A DNA stretch of 18,852 bases from CAIVPM01 sp049242865 (GTDB lineage Bacteria; Bacteroidota; Bacteroidia; Chitinophagales; Chitinophagaceae): contig JBMLOR010000243.1 of NCBI GenBank assembly GCA_049242865.1, positions 1 to 18,852 on the forward strand, written 5' to 3'. Each line of letters starts with the position of its first letter. Position 1 is the first letter of the stretch. Positions 1-7,783 of this stretch are shown here, piece after piece. A program made the position numbers and the translations under genes. The notes below the pieces were generated by a model that had not been told where the DNA came from, did not search any database, and was given only the letters and a program-made list of their open reading frames with translations.

Positions 1-7
1 TTGTTTC

Positions 8-529
8 CTAAAAATTATATCCAAAACTTAGATAGGGATATGGAAAAATAACATCATCAATAAATACTGGTGTTATGCCACCTCTAAAACAAAAACCACC
101 TTGCACAGGTTGGCTTCTGTAACCAACAGTTAAACTTACAAAACCACCACTTTCAGTATTTCTTGCAGTAGCCAAAGTGTAATTTATTCCTGATTCAAAA
201 AATCTACCTTTTTTATTGTTGCCTACTAAATGATTTACACCCAAAGTAAAAATACCAATACCAAAATCCCTCACTTTAAAAGTACTAAAACCCGCCCTAA
301 ACCCTAAACCATCAGTACGTTTTTCAAAACGACTATCATAATTTGCTGAAATTAACAATGCTGGTCCGCCAAGTTCCATAAACACAAGCTGAGGAGCTCT
401 GTCAGTAACCACTTTAAATCTTTCACTTTGAGGATTTAAATGAGATTTTGAAAGTTTAATTGTGTCTTGAGCATTAGAAAAATTAGCTACAAAAAGTATA
501 GCTATTACGATTTTAAGTTTCATAACCAT
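8..529 (-). CDS. Predicted outer-membrane beta-barrel-like protein, tandem paralog 1
   Basis: This 173-residue protein has an N-terminal signal peptide (hydrophobic segment ending around SNAQ, residue 21). The mature part is rich in alternating hydrophobic/polar beta-strand patterns and ends in an aromatic residue (SFGYNF), as outer-membrane barrels often do. It is clearly paralogous to the next gene upstream (573-1139): both share AQDTIKL after the signal, VTDRxPQxV, ELG, GNNKKGRF and GYRSQPxxGGFxFRGGI. Two ATG codons lie close together (529 and 523); the second, giving MKLKIV, makes an equally good signal peptide. No enzymatic motif is visible. I infer an envelope location from the signal peptide and strand pattern. 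I recall small proteins with an ELGGP-type motif from Chitinophagaceae genomes, but none with a known function. Confidence 0.75.
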   Translation of the reverse strand: MVMKLKIVIAILFVANFSNAQDTIKLSKSHLNPQSERFKVVTDRAPQLVFMELGGPALLISANYDSRFEKRTDGLGFRAGFSTFKVRDFGIGIFTLGVNHLVGNNKKGRFFESGINYTLATARNTESGGFVSLTVGYRSQPVQGGFCFRGGITPVFIDDVIFPYPYLSFGYNF

Positions 530-572
530 AAGTGAATTTTAGTTTTTAAAAAGTATAAAAAATTGTATAAAA

Positions 573-1139
573 TTAAAAATTTAGGCCAAAACTAATATAA
601 GCTGCAATTTCACTAAACCCATTTAGTATTAAAGGTGAAATGCCACCTCTAAAATTAAATCCACCTTCTGTAGGTTGACTTCTATAACCTATTGAAGCTT
701 GTGTAATATTAGGAGCTGCAGTATTATAATATGTACCAAAAAAAGGATCGTAGTAAGAAGTTCCTTTTGAGTTTGTATAGATAGTTTGAGATAAACTAAT
801 TTCTAAGAATCTTCCTTTTTTATTATTCCCTAACAAATAATTTAGTCCAAAATTAATACTTGCCCCATTGCCATAATAGCTATCAAGTGGCTTACCAATG
901 CCAATTCTATAACCTAGGCCATCTACAGTTTTCTTAAATCTTCTATCATAAAAAATACTCAGGTCTGGAATTTCATTTCCAAGCTCTACATATACTGCTT
1001 GAGGTGGTCTATCAGTTACTATTTTATACCTATCACTTTTTGGATTTTTTGTAATTTCTTTAAGCTTAATTGTGTCTTGTGCATTAGAATATGCAAACGC
1101 AAAAGTGACCAATAGTAATAAACTAAGGTGTTTTTTCAT
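573..1139 (-). CDS. Predicted outer-membrane beta-barrel-like protein, tandem paralog 2
   Basis: This 188-residue protein has a clear signal peptide (MKKHLSLLLLVTFAFAYSNA) and a beta-rich body ending in SFGLNF. It aligns along its whole length with the downstream gene (8-529). The main difference is an insertion of about 15 residues rich in Tyr, Pro and Gly (around SYYDPFFGTYYN), which would fit a longer surface loop between strands. The 43-nt gap and same strand suggest a duplicated pair that is probably co-transcribed. Function is unknown; an envelope role is inferred from the signal peptide and strand pattern only. The C-terminal aromatic residue is compatible with Bam-dependent outer-membrane insertion. 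Confidence 0.78.
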   Translation of the reverse strand: MKKHLSLLLLVTFAFAYSNAQDTIKLKEITKNPKSDRYKIVTDRPPQAVYVELGNEIPDLSIFYDRRFKKTVDGLGYRIGIGKPLDSYYGNGASINFGLNYLLGNNKKGRFLEISLSQTIYTNSKGTSYYDPFFGTYYNTAAPNITQASIGYRSQPTEGGFNFRGGISPLILNGFSEIAAYISFGLNF

Positions 1140-1226
1140 ATTTGTTTTTGTAGTTATTCTTCAAAAATTTGTAAACAAAATTTTACAAATTTTTGTTGCA
1201 TTAAACTTGTTAATATTTTCTAAAAA

Positions 1227-1745
1227 TTACAATAATTTTTTAGCTTCAAAACTTAAAACCTCGCTCACTAGCTCGTGCAATTTACCTCGTTGATCATTTG
1301 CTAAAAATTCTAATATACTTTTATTTAAATCTGTACCTGTAGCATTAGCAGGTAAACTTTGTGCTATTTGATGAATAATCAATAAATTTTGATCTCTAAG
1401 GTTTTTAATGCTAGTCCAACTATCGGCACTCACATAAATTTGTTGTGTGATATTAAATTCAAATTCTTGCTTTAGATTTTGGCTAAGTAAATGTTGCATT
1501 TCTCTACAACTTAGGTTTGGCAATGCCTCTCTGCTAATTAAATTTTGCAATGCAATTCTATCTACAAGCAACAATAACCTTTCATAAGCTGCTAGCTGCA
1601 TTTGTTTAGATTGCTTATCATCTGTTAGGGATGCGTTGTTAGATTTATTTTTTTTCCAAAACTTTAATTTTGGAAATAATACTATAAAACTCCCTGCCAT
1701 AAAAATAGCTATGCACGTTGCAAATAAAGCTGTTGTTGTATCCAT
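1227..1745 (-). CDS. Conserved hypothetical protein with one N-terminal membrane segment
   Basis: This 172-residue protein has a single hydrophobic segment at about residues 5-25, followed by a basic stretch (KLKFWKKNK). That predicts an N-out, C-in anchor with a cytoplasmic domain. The soluble part (about residues 48-172) looks mainly helical, with blocks such as YERLLLLVDRIALQNLISRE, NITQQIYVS and NATGTDLNKSILEFL. I recall similar small proteins in Chitinophagaceae but know no function. It is the last gene of a minus-strand series: 33 nt separate it from the thioredoxin-fold gene, so co-transcription with the aspartate kinase operon is likely. There are no catalytic motifs and no cysteine pairs of note. 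Confidence 0.75.
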   Translation of the reverse strand: MDTTTALFATCIAIFMAGSFIVLFPKLKFWKKNKSNNASLTDDKQSKQMQLAAYERLLLLVDRIALQNLISREALPNLSCREMQHLLSQNLKQEFEFNITQQIYVSADSWTSIKNLRDQNLLIIHQIAQSLPANATGTDLNKSILEFLANDQRGKLHELVSEVLSFEAKKLL

Positions 1746-1778
1746 TAGAGTGTTTCAAATTTAAAATTACACCATAAA

Positions 1779-2423
1779 TTACATGGTTTTTTTACTTAAA
1801 ATTTCGTTAGCAGTTTTTAAAAAACTTACTTCTTCCTTTCCAGGTTCTGCAGAAGGTGGATAGCCTAAGCTACCATAAGCATTTACATTTACTTTGTTTG
1901 TGGCTGAATCTTTTTGTAGATTAAATAACCAAATAGTAGGGTAACCTTGCACTTGAAAAGCCTGCCTTAATTCATTATTTTGTTGAGTTAATTCAGCAGG
2001 CAGTTGTTTACTTCGTGGAAAATCTAGTTCAAGCAAAATCACATTTTTATTAGCCCATTGAATAAACTCGGTTTTTTTAAATACATTATTTTGCAATCTT
2101 GTACACCAACCACACCAATCACTTCCTGTAAAAAATGCAAAGATTGTTTTGTTTTGTGCCGCAGCTAATTCACTTGCTCTAAAAACATTGGTTTGCCATT
2201 CTAGTGGCTTATTTAAACTTAAACTATCGGCAATTCTTTTTTGATTTGCTTTATAAGCAACACTATCTACAATAGTATTTTTTTTGTTTACAATTTTTGC
2301 AGGTTTTGTAGTTTTTTTTGATGGTTGAGATTTTGTTTGAGCGTAGATGTTTGTATTTACGCATAATATTCCAAAAAATACTACAACTAATTTTGCTAAT
2401 ACTTTATTTTTAATCTGATTCAT
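1779..2423 (-). CDS. Secreted thioredoxin-fold protein (CGWC active site)
   Basis: This 214-residue protein has an N-terminal signal or anchor segment (about residues 10-28, ending YAQ), then a Lys/Thr-rich linker (about 30-50). A thioredoxin-like domain follows, with a redox-active C104-G-W-C107 in the context FFTGSDWCGWC and the expected cis-proline in GYPTIW (P162). The pattern matches the DsbD-gamma/thioredoxin_7 group of periplasmic thiol-disulfide proteins in Bacteroidota. The likely role is reduction or isomerisation of disulfides in exported proteins; substrates cannot be read from the sequence. It starts 4 nt after the aspartate kinase gene, so the two are almost certainly co-transcribed although not obviously linked in function. 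Confidence 0.9.
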   Translation of the reverse strand: MNQIKNKVLAKLVVVFFGILCVNTNIYAQTKSQPSKKTTKPAKIVNKKNTIVDSVAYKANQKRIADSLSLNKPLEWQTNVFRASELAAAQNKTIFAFFTGSDWCGWCTRLQNNVFKKTEFIQWANKNVILLELDFPRSKQLPAELTQQNNELRQAFQVQGYPTIWLFNLQKDSATNKVNVNAYGSLGYPPSAEPGKEEVSFLKTANEILSKKTM

Positions 2424-2427
2424 GTAT

Positions 2428-3693
2428 TTAATATTTATACAATGCTTGAAACGTTTGTTGAGTTTGTTGCTGCAATATTATTTCTTTATCTTGTAGCAAA
2501 CTTGTTAAAGATTGTGGTGTAAAATGCCTTACAGTTAAAACGGCTAACTGCTTTTGAATTTGAATATCAAAAATTGTATCTGCCAAGGTAGCAAGTTGCT
2601 GAAGCTTTACATCATTATCATCCATTACTAATAAAATTGTAATAGCTCCGGTTTGCACTAAAGTTGGTTTTATATTACACAAATTTAACCACTGGTACAA
2701 ACTACTCATTGGCTGTTGACCAACAAAACTATAATCTTTAGAAGTGAATGTAACCAGAATTTGCTGTTGCTTTTGTACTATAATTGGTGGCAAATTTTTA
2801 ACTAAAGCATTGCTAATTACTGTTCCATAAAGACCTGTATCAAGAAAACACTTCACATGTAATGGAATGTTTTTGTTTTGCAAAGGCTTTATAGTTTTTG
2901 GGTGAATTACTTGTGCACCATAAAAAGCCATTTCAATTACCTCATTGTAACTTAAATTATTTATTTCAACAGCATCGTTGAATATTTTTGGGTCAGCATT
3001 CATTACAGCTGCAACATCTTTCCAAATGGTAAGATTTTTAGCTTGTAAAATATTAGCAAAAATGGCTGCTGTATAATCACTTCCTTCTCTACCTAAAGTT
3101 GTATTTTCGTTATCACTCGTTGCCCCAATAAATCCTTGTGTAATATAAATTCTTCTTTCAGTTTCACTAAAACTGCATGTTTCAATAATTTTTTTTGTTG
3201 AATAATCCCAATCAACATTTGCATCTCTAAAATTATTATCAGTTCTTAAAACATCTCTAACATCAACCCATGTATTGCCAATATTTATCTCAGTTAAAAA
3301 ATGACTAACAATACAAGTACTCATTAACTCTCCCACACATATTATTTGATCGTAATAATAAGCATATTCTCTTACTGGCTTGTCGTGCAGTAACCATTCT
3401 ACTTCGGTAAAAAATTCTTGCAATTGTGCCTCACAAGCATTGTATTGTGTAACTAACAAATATTTGGCAGTAGTAAGGTGCTGATTTTTTATAATGCCAA
3501 AAAGCTGCAAAGCTTCATCTTGCAAATTATTATAAAATGCTTCAACCACCTTTTCTAACCCATTAGTGGTTTTGCCCATTGCCGAAACAATGATTACTAA
3601 ATTTTCATTACCAAACTGTTTAACTATTGAACCTACATTTTTTATACGTTCTACGCTATTTACACTTGCCCCACCAAATTTAAAAACTTGCAT
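2428..3693 (-). CDS. lysC: Aspartate kinase (aspartokinase), monofunctional
   Basis: This enzyme phosphorylates L-aspartate with ATP, the first step towards lysine/diaminopimelate, threonine and methionine. The 421-residue protein begins with the family signature KFGGASV (residues 5-11; the usual form is KFGGTS/KFGGSS) and has VIIVSAMGKTTNGL. It also has the strongly conserved GREGSDYTA block (G201-Y207), then WKDVAAVMNADPKIF and the GAQVIHPKTI motif. The final 110 or so residues (from about 310) form the ACT-type regulatory region. There is no fused homoserine dehydrogenase, so this is the monofunctional form. It sits between the FMN-binding gene (4-nt gap) and the thioredoxin-fold gene (4-nt gap). 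Other lysine or threonine genes are not in the window. The symbol is assigned by family; the isoenzyme class is not determined. Confidence 0.93.
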   Translation of the reverse strand: MQVFKFGGASVNSVERIKNVGSIVKQFGNENLVIIVSAMGKTTNGLEKVVEAFYNNLQDEALQLFGIIKNQHLTTAKYLLVTQYNACEAQLQEFFTEVEWLLHDKPVREYAYYYDQIICVGELMSTCIVSHFLTEINIGNTWVDVRDVLRTDNNFRDANVDWDYSTKKIIETCSFSETERRIYITQGFIGATSDNENTTLGREGSDYTAAIFANILQAKNLTIWKDVAAVMNADPKIFNDAVEINNLSYNEVIEMAFYGAQVIHPKTIKPLQNKNIPLHVKCFLDTGLYGTVISNALVKNLPPIIVQKQQQILVTFTSKDYSFVGQQPMSSLYQWLNLCNIKPTLVQTGAITILLVMDDNDVKLQQLATLADTIFDIQIQKQLAVLTVRHFTPQSLTSLLQDKEIILQQQTQQTFQALYKY

Positions 3694-3697
3694 TTAT

Positions 3698-4327
3698 TTA
3701 TGAGTTACTGTTATAAAATGATTTAATATCATTGGCCATTTGAATTTCATTGTTATTGCCAGATTGTAACAAACTATTTACTATATTATTTCTTGCTTCA
3801 GCTGTTTTATTTTGACTCAACTTAAAAATATGCTGTACATCTACTACCTCAATTTCAAAACCTACAATTGCCTTAGTTTGTTGTTGCAAATAAGTAGCAT
3901 CCATTTTTTCTACTAAAGCAGGTGAGTGCATGTTTTGCTCAAATTGATGAGTGAGTTTTGTAAGTATACTCAACAATCCTTCATCTCCAACAAAGTTTAA
4001 AATACCTTTACAATGCACTGCTTTATAATTCCAAGTGCTAGCAGTTGCAGGATTTTCGTAGTTTGTTGCACTTATGTACGAATGATTGCCTGTAAACATT
4101 ACAAGTACTTTTGATTGTTGTTCAAAGGCTAATGTGTGCAATTGTTTTCGCATGATATGAGCTGAGAATATTAGTTTTCCATCTCTTTCTTCAATAACAA
4201 TTGGCACATGTGTAGCTACAGGAAAACCATCATCACTCATTACACAAACAGTAACAAACGGGTGGGCTTTCATAAACTCAAAAACTTCTTCGTTATTGTG
4301 TGCTTTAAAATGTTTTACATCGTACAT
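3698..4327 (-). CDS. PaiB-like FMN-binding protein (FMN-binding negative transcriptional regulator family)
   Basis: This 209-residue protein matches the PaiB/FMN-binding split-barrel family. It opens with MYxxxHFKAHN and HPFVTVCVMSDDGFPVATHVPIVI, followed by DGKLIFSAHIMRKQ, VLVMFTGNHSYISATNYE and a TWNYKAVHCKGIL block, all typical of that family. In Bacillus the named member affects protease and sporulation genes, but most homologs are simply flavin- or haem-binding proteins. A DNA-binding role here is not shown, and no helix-turn-helix is obvious. It is the first gene of a tight operon with aspartate kinase and a thioredoxin-fold protein. A TAnnTTTG-type -7 box lies 4 nt before its ATG inside a palindromic region, so autoregulation is conceivable but unproven. 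Confidence 0.86.
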   Translation of the reverse strand: MYDVKHFKAHNNEEVFEFMKAHPFVTVCVMSDDGFPVATHVPIVIEERDGKLIFSAHIMRKQLHTLAFEQQSKVLVMFTGNHSYISATNYENPATASTWNYKAVHCKGILNFVGDEGLLSILTKLTHQFEQNMHSPALVEKMDATYLQQQTKAIVGFEIEVVDVQHIFKLSQNKTAEARNNIVNSLLQSGNNNEIQMANDIKSFYNSNS

Positions 4328-4331
4328 GGTA

Positions 4332-4339
4332 CAAACTTA
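4332..4339 (-). promoter_or_regulatory. Predicted -7 promoter box of the FMN-binding/aspartate kinase operon
   Basis: On the minus strand the box reads TAAGTTTG, a perfect match to the Bacteroidota -7 consensus TAnnTTTG. Only four bases (TACC) separate it from the ATG at 4327, so the transcript would start at or very near the start codon. A TTG with 17-nt spacing could serve as a weak -33 element. The box overlaps the left end of the palindrome at 4337-4363. Confidence 0.5.
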
Positions 4340-4363
4340 ATAGCAAATATTATTTGCAATTAA
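4337..4363. promoter_or_regulatory. 27-bp near-perfect palindrome in divergent promoter region (candidate operator)
   Basis: The arms TTAATAGCAAAT (4337-4348) and ATTTGCAATTAA (4352-4363) are inverted repeats of 12 bp with one mismatch around a 3-bp centre. The core GCAAAT-ATT-ATTTGC is perfect. The element lies in the 74-bp spacer between the divergent FMN-binding operon and the peroxiredoxin gene, and covers the predicted core promoter of the operon. The symmetry and position fit binding by a dimeric regulator. It lacks a U-tract and is AT-rich, so a terminator is unlikely. Which protein binds it is unknown. Confidence 0.5.
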
Positions 4364-4401
4364 AAATGTAAACTATTATTCTTTTATTTTGTTTAATTGG
4401 C

Positions 4402-4881
4402 ATGAATACAAATCTAGAAATAAACAAAAAAGCACCTGCCTTTACTGCAAAAGATCAGCATGGAAATAGTGTAAGTTTAAAGCAGTTTCTTGGAAAAAAA
4501 GTAATTTTATATTTCTATCCTCAAGATGCTACACCAACCTGCACAGTGCAAGCATGTAATTTTCGTGATAATTACGATGTATTAATTAAAGCAGGTTTTG
4601 TTGTAATTGGTGTTAGCCCTGACGATGCAGAAAGCCACCAAAAATTTGCAACTAAACAACAATTACCATTTATTTTATTGGATGATAGCAACAAAAAAAT
4701 TATCGAAAAATATGGCGTTTGGGGCGAAAAGCAGTTGTATGGCAGAAAATACATGGGTTTGCATCGCACAACTTTTTTGATTGACGAAAAAGGTGTTATT
4801 AAACACATATTCTTAAAACCAAAATCAAAAGAACACACCCAAGAAATTCTAAAAAAAAGTAAAGAAATTTTTTTAAGTTAA
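4402..4881 (+). CDS. bcp: Thioredoxin-dependent peroxiredoxin, BCP/PrxQ type
   Basis: This cytoplasmic thiol peroxidase reduces hydrogen peroxide and organic hydroperoxides using thioredoxin. The 159-residue length is normal for the family. It shows the N-terminal pattern KKAPAFTAKDQHG, then FYPQDATPTCTVQACNFRD, with peroxidatic C47 and the resolving C52 five residues later, as in E. coli BCP. FVVIGVSPDD and the late GLHRTTFLID block (with the conserved Arg) complete the fold. It is transcribed divergently from the FMN-binding operon across a 74-bp spacer holding a palindrome. A short 6-bp inverted repeat follows the gene (4900-4918) but has no U-tract, so I do not call a terminator there. 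Confidence 0.94.
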   Translation: MNTNLEINKKAPAFTAKDQHGNSVSLKQFLGKKVILYFYPQDATPTCTVQACNFRDNYDVLIKAGFVVIGVSPDDAESHQKFATKQQLPFILLDDSNKKIIEKYGVWGEKQLYGRKYMGLHRTTFLIDEKGVIKHIFLKPKSKEHTQEILKKSKEIFLS

Positions 4882-5015
4882 ATTAATTGAGATGATTTGT
4901 ATTCCATTCTACGGAATATAAGTTATAATTTGGAAATTTTCCTTAATTTAAAATATTGGGTGGTGGCACTTTAAAATTAACCAATTACATATTATTGCCA
5001 TTAATTATAAAAAAA

Positions 5016-5885
5016 TTGGTCTTAGTTTCTGTCATTATTCTTAACTACAACACGTATGAACTTACTTGTAAGTGCATTGAATCTGTATTTGAATTTACTA
5101 AACAAGTAAACTTTGAAATTATATTGGTAGATAATTGCAGCACCGAGCGTAACGCTGACGATTTTTTAGAAAGATTTCCTACCATTACTTTAATAAAAAG
5201 CACTGAAAATAAAGGATTTGCCAATGGCAACAACCAAGGAATTAGCAAAGCTTCGGGCGATTTTATTTTGTTGCTGAATAGCGATTGCTATTTAATTGAA
5301 GATACTATTTCAGCAACTGTACACTATTATTTACAACAAAATTTACAGGGGGTTTTAACTACTAAACTTATTTTCCCTGATGGAAGATTACAACATACAG
5401 CTCGAAGGTACAGAAGCATTTGGTGGGAAATTTTAGATACAATAAGAATTATTCCTATGATGCTTCCTTACAAAAAAAGAGCAAACTTAATGTTGGGCAA
5501 GTATTTTAAATGCAACTACAATGTAAGTTGTGATTGGGTTAGTGGTGCCTATTTTCTTTTCACCAAAAAAATGCTACAAAGTATTGATAATCAACTACTA
5601 GACGAAACATTTTTTATGTATGGAGAAGATCATTTATGGTGCTATTTGTTTGATAAACTAGGCTACAACAGTTATTATTTTTCCGAATCTACTGTAGTGC
5701 ATCTTAATAATGGTAGCACTGCTTTTGATAAGCAACTTAAGCTCAGAAAAACTATGCTACAACATGAAATTAAAATTCTGGAAATTCGTGAAAAATCGTG
5801 GCTATACATATTATTTTTTAAAATATTAGTGTATCCAAAAGAACTTGCCAGAATTTGGGCTAAACAATACTTTCCCAACATTTAA
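5016..5885 (+). CDS. Family 2 glycosyltransferase (rhamnosyltransferase-like)
   Basis: This is a GT-A fold enzyme that would transfer a sugar from a nucleotide-sugar donor to a glycan or lipid acceptor at the inner face of the membrane. It opens with VSVIILNYNTYELT, followed by LVDNCS, NKGFANGNNQGI and the metal-binding LLLNSDCYL (D90 counting from 5016). The acceptor half has RLQHTARRY, CDWVSGAYFLF and DETFFMYGEDHLWCY. All are typical of WcaA/RfbN-like GT2 proteins. No ATG precedes the conserved start. TTG codons at 5016, 4995 and 4956 are in frame; 5016 is chosen because it begins three residues before VSVIILNYN, the usual distance. No other glycan genes are adjacent. The stop lies 2 nt from the stop of the convergent neighbour. 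Confidence 0.9.
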   Translation: MVLVSVIILNYNTYELTCKCIESVFEFTKQVNFEIILVDNCSTERNADDFLERFPTITLIKSTENKGFANGNNQGISKASGDFILLLNSDCYLIEDTISATVHYYLQQNLQGVLTTKLIFPDGRLQHTARRYRSIWWEILDTIRIIPMMLPYKKRANLMLGKYFKCNYNVSCDWVSGAYFLFTKKMLQSIDNQLLDETFFMYGEDHLWCYLFDKLGYNSYYFSESTVVHLNNGSTAFDKQLKLRKTMLQHEIKILEIREKSWLYILFFKILVYPKELARIWAKQYFPNI

Positions 5886-5887
5886 AT

Positions 5888-6175
5888 TTACGGATAAGTA
5901 CGTAATTTTCTGTTTGCACCTATACTTTGTAACTTATGTAGTGCAAATGCAACAGCATAAGCAATACTAAAAAATATAAAAATATTTCCCAATAAACCAA
6001 TTATTGACACACTACTTGGTCCATCTGCTGATGCAGTTGTGTAAAACACAAATGGAAAACCAATAGAATCACCTTGAGATAGCTTATCTGGATTTGATGG
6101 CATAGAAAAGGCACTTAATACAAACATAAACATCGTTAAAAAAAACACTAGCGAATACTTACTTTTCATTTTCAT
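5888..6175 (-). CDS. Small predicted membrane protein with signal sequence, function unknown
   Basis: From the ATG at 6175 this is a protein of 95 residues. It has a hydrophobic N-terminal segment (SLVFFLTMFMFVLSAFS), a short polar region with GFPFVFYTTASADGP, and a second membrane segment (about 23 residues, IIGLLGNIFIFFSIAYAVAFAL), then a short basic tail. An open frame extends to 6217, but its first residues (KILARNFQVAIKI) do not fit a signal peptide, and the paired ATGs at 6175/6169 give a normal MKMKSKYS start. It is convergent with the glycosyltransferase gene. I recall no named family for it. Confidence 0.6.
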   Translation of the reverse strand: MKMKSKYSLVFFLTMFMFVLSAFSMPSNPDKLSQGDSIGFPFVFYTTASADGPSSVSIIGLLGNIFIFFSIAYAVAFALHKLQSIGANRKLRTYP

Positions 6176-6404
6176 TATTTTAATAGCCACTTGAAAATTG
6201 CGTGCCAAAATTTTCAAACACCCAACATCAAAGAATTCTTAAATGTATCTTACAAATAATTTTTTGCTAGGCCTATTTAAATTGAATTACTATTTAACAA
6301 CCCTACCTAAATTTTCTTTTTGCCACTCCTAACTATCAAAAACTGTTTATCATAAAATTTTATCTAATTCGGCATAAACAATTTTTGCATCCTATTTTTA
6401 CCAC

Positions 6405-7652
6405 ATGTTTAAAGTATATACCATTTTATGGAGTAGTTTTAAATTGGCTTTACAAGAGCTAAAAGTTAATAAACTTCGAACTTTTCTTACTTTGTTTGGA
6501 ATAACGTTTGGTATTTTTTGCATAATCATTATTCTCACGGTTATTGGAAGTTTGGAAAAAAAGATTAACGACGATTTAAAAGAATTGGGCACCAATACTA
6601 TTTATATTGATAAATGGAATTACAGTGGTGGACAAGATTATCCTTGGTGGAAATACATTAAACGCCCTGAAATGAAGTACGAAGAAGCTGCTTTTATTAA
6701 AGAAAAAGCTAGCCTTGCCAGCGAAATTTGCTTTTTTGCACAAACTAATGCTAATACTTCTTTTGGTGATAATATTTTAAAAAGTACAACCATTTACGCT
6801 ACTACCGAAAGCCTAAATAAAATTCATGATATAAATGTTGGCTTTGGACGATTTTTTACCGAAACCGAATTTGAGCGTGGCATTCCTGTTGGTGTATTTG
6901 GCTATGAATATGCCGAAATGCTTTTTGGCGAACCCCAAAGAGCTATTGGAAAAACTGTAAGTATGGGCGGAAAATCTGTTTTTATTATTGGTGTATTAAA
7001 AAAACAAGGTAAAAGTCTTTTAGGAGGATTTGATTATGAACATTCATTGCTAATTCCTTATCGTTTTTTTGCATCGGTATACAATGTAAAATTTAGTAAC
7101 CCATTTATTATGGTTAAAGGAAAACAGGGTATTGATAGCAAAGTTTTAAGTGATGAGCTAAAAGGAGTAATGAGACAATTAAGAAGACTAAGCCCTGTAT
7201 CGGAAGACAATTTTTCGTTAAACGATATCAATGAATTTGGTGCACAGATTAGTCAGTTTTTTGGTAGTGTTAAATTAGGAGGTTGGTTTATTGCTTTTCT
7301 TAGCTTACTAGTTGGTGGTTTTAGCGTTGCCAATATTATGTTTGTTACAGTTAGAGAAAGAACTAGCCAAATAGGGTTAAAAAAAGCAATAGGTGCAAAA
7401 AAATCTTCCATTATTTTAGAATTTTTACTCGAAAGTTCTTTTTTATGCATTTTAGGTGGCCTTATAGGTTTGCTTTTAGTTTGGATAACTGCAGCCATTT
7501 TAAGTGCATTATTACCTTTTAGTGTTTTTTTAAGTAGCAGTGTTATCATTTTGGCGTTTAGTATTTGTTTGATACTTGGTGTTTTAGCAGGTATTATTCC
7601 TGCAACTATTGCTGCTAAAATGGATCCTGTTGTAGCCATTAGAACTAAGTAA
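6405..7652 (+). CDS. MacB/FtsX-type ABC transporter permease
   Basis: This 415-residue inner-membrane protein has the MacB topology. A first membrane segment (about residues 25-50, after LKVNKLRTFLTLFGITFGIF) is followed by a large periplasmic MacB core domain (about 50-285). Three C-terminal membrane segments belong to the FtsX domain, with the typical VANIMFVTVRERTSQIGLKKAIGAKKSSI cytoplasmic loop and the end motif AAKMDPVVAIRTK. Family members do mechanotransmission for lipoprotein, peptide or drug export rather than forming a channel. The usual MacB-type ATPase is not adjacent on either side, so the partner must be encoded elsewhere. The ATG at 6405 lies 4 nt after TATTTTTA, one mismatch from a -7 box. 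Confidence 0.9.
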   Translation: MFKVYTILWSSFKLALQELKVNKLRTFLTLFGITFGIFCIIIILTVIGSLEKKINDDLKELGTNTIYIDKWNYSGGQDYPWWKYIKRPEMKYEEAAFIKEKASLASEICFFAQTNANTSFGDNILKSTTIYATTESLNKIHDINVGFGRFFTETEFERGIPVGVFGYEYAEMLFGEPQRAIGKTVSMGGKSVFIIGVLKKQGKSLLGGFDYEHSLLIPYRFFASVYNVKFSNPFIMVKGKQGIDSKVLSDELKGVMRQLRRLSPVSEDNFSLNDINEFGAQISQFFGSVKLGGWFIAFLSLLVGGFSVANIMFVTVRERTSQIGLKKAIGAKKSSIILEFLLESSFLCILGGLIGLLLVWITAAILSALLPFSVFLSSSVIILAFSICLILGVLAGIIPATIAAKMDPVVAIRTK

Positions 7653-7756
7653 TTTTTTTATAAATTCACATAACAATAATGGTTTTTAAATGCATCTACT
7701 TTCTTAAGTTATGGCACAGAATATTTGGCATTTAAGGCTATAAACATTAATATAGC

Positions 7757-7764
7757 TACATTTG
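7757..7764 (+). promoter_or_regulatory. Predicted -7 promoter box for the DEAD-box helicase gene
   Basis: TACATTTG matches the Bacteroidota -7 consensus TAnnTTTG exactly and lies 19 nt upstream of the helicase ATG. No clean TTTG is seen at the ideal -33 distance; TTTA at 7731 is the nearest. The predicted leader is about 10-15 nt, AT-rich and without a Shine-Dalgarno sequence. Confidence 0.45.
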
Positions 7765-7783
7765 CATAAATTTTTATAAAAGA

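Noticed and set aside
1072..1293. A 73-codon open frame on the plus strand across two minus-strand genes and their spacer
   Set aside because: It overlaps the start of one gene and the end of another on the opposite strand, has no recognisable motif and looks like translated AT-rich spacer.
4900..4918. TATTCC/GGAATA inverted repeat after the peroxiredoxin gene as a terminator
   Set aside because: The stem is only 6 bp and there is no T-run after it, so the evidence is too weak.
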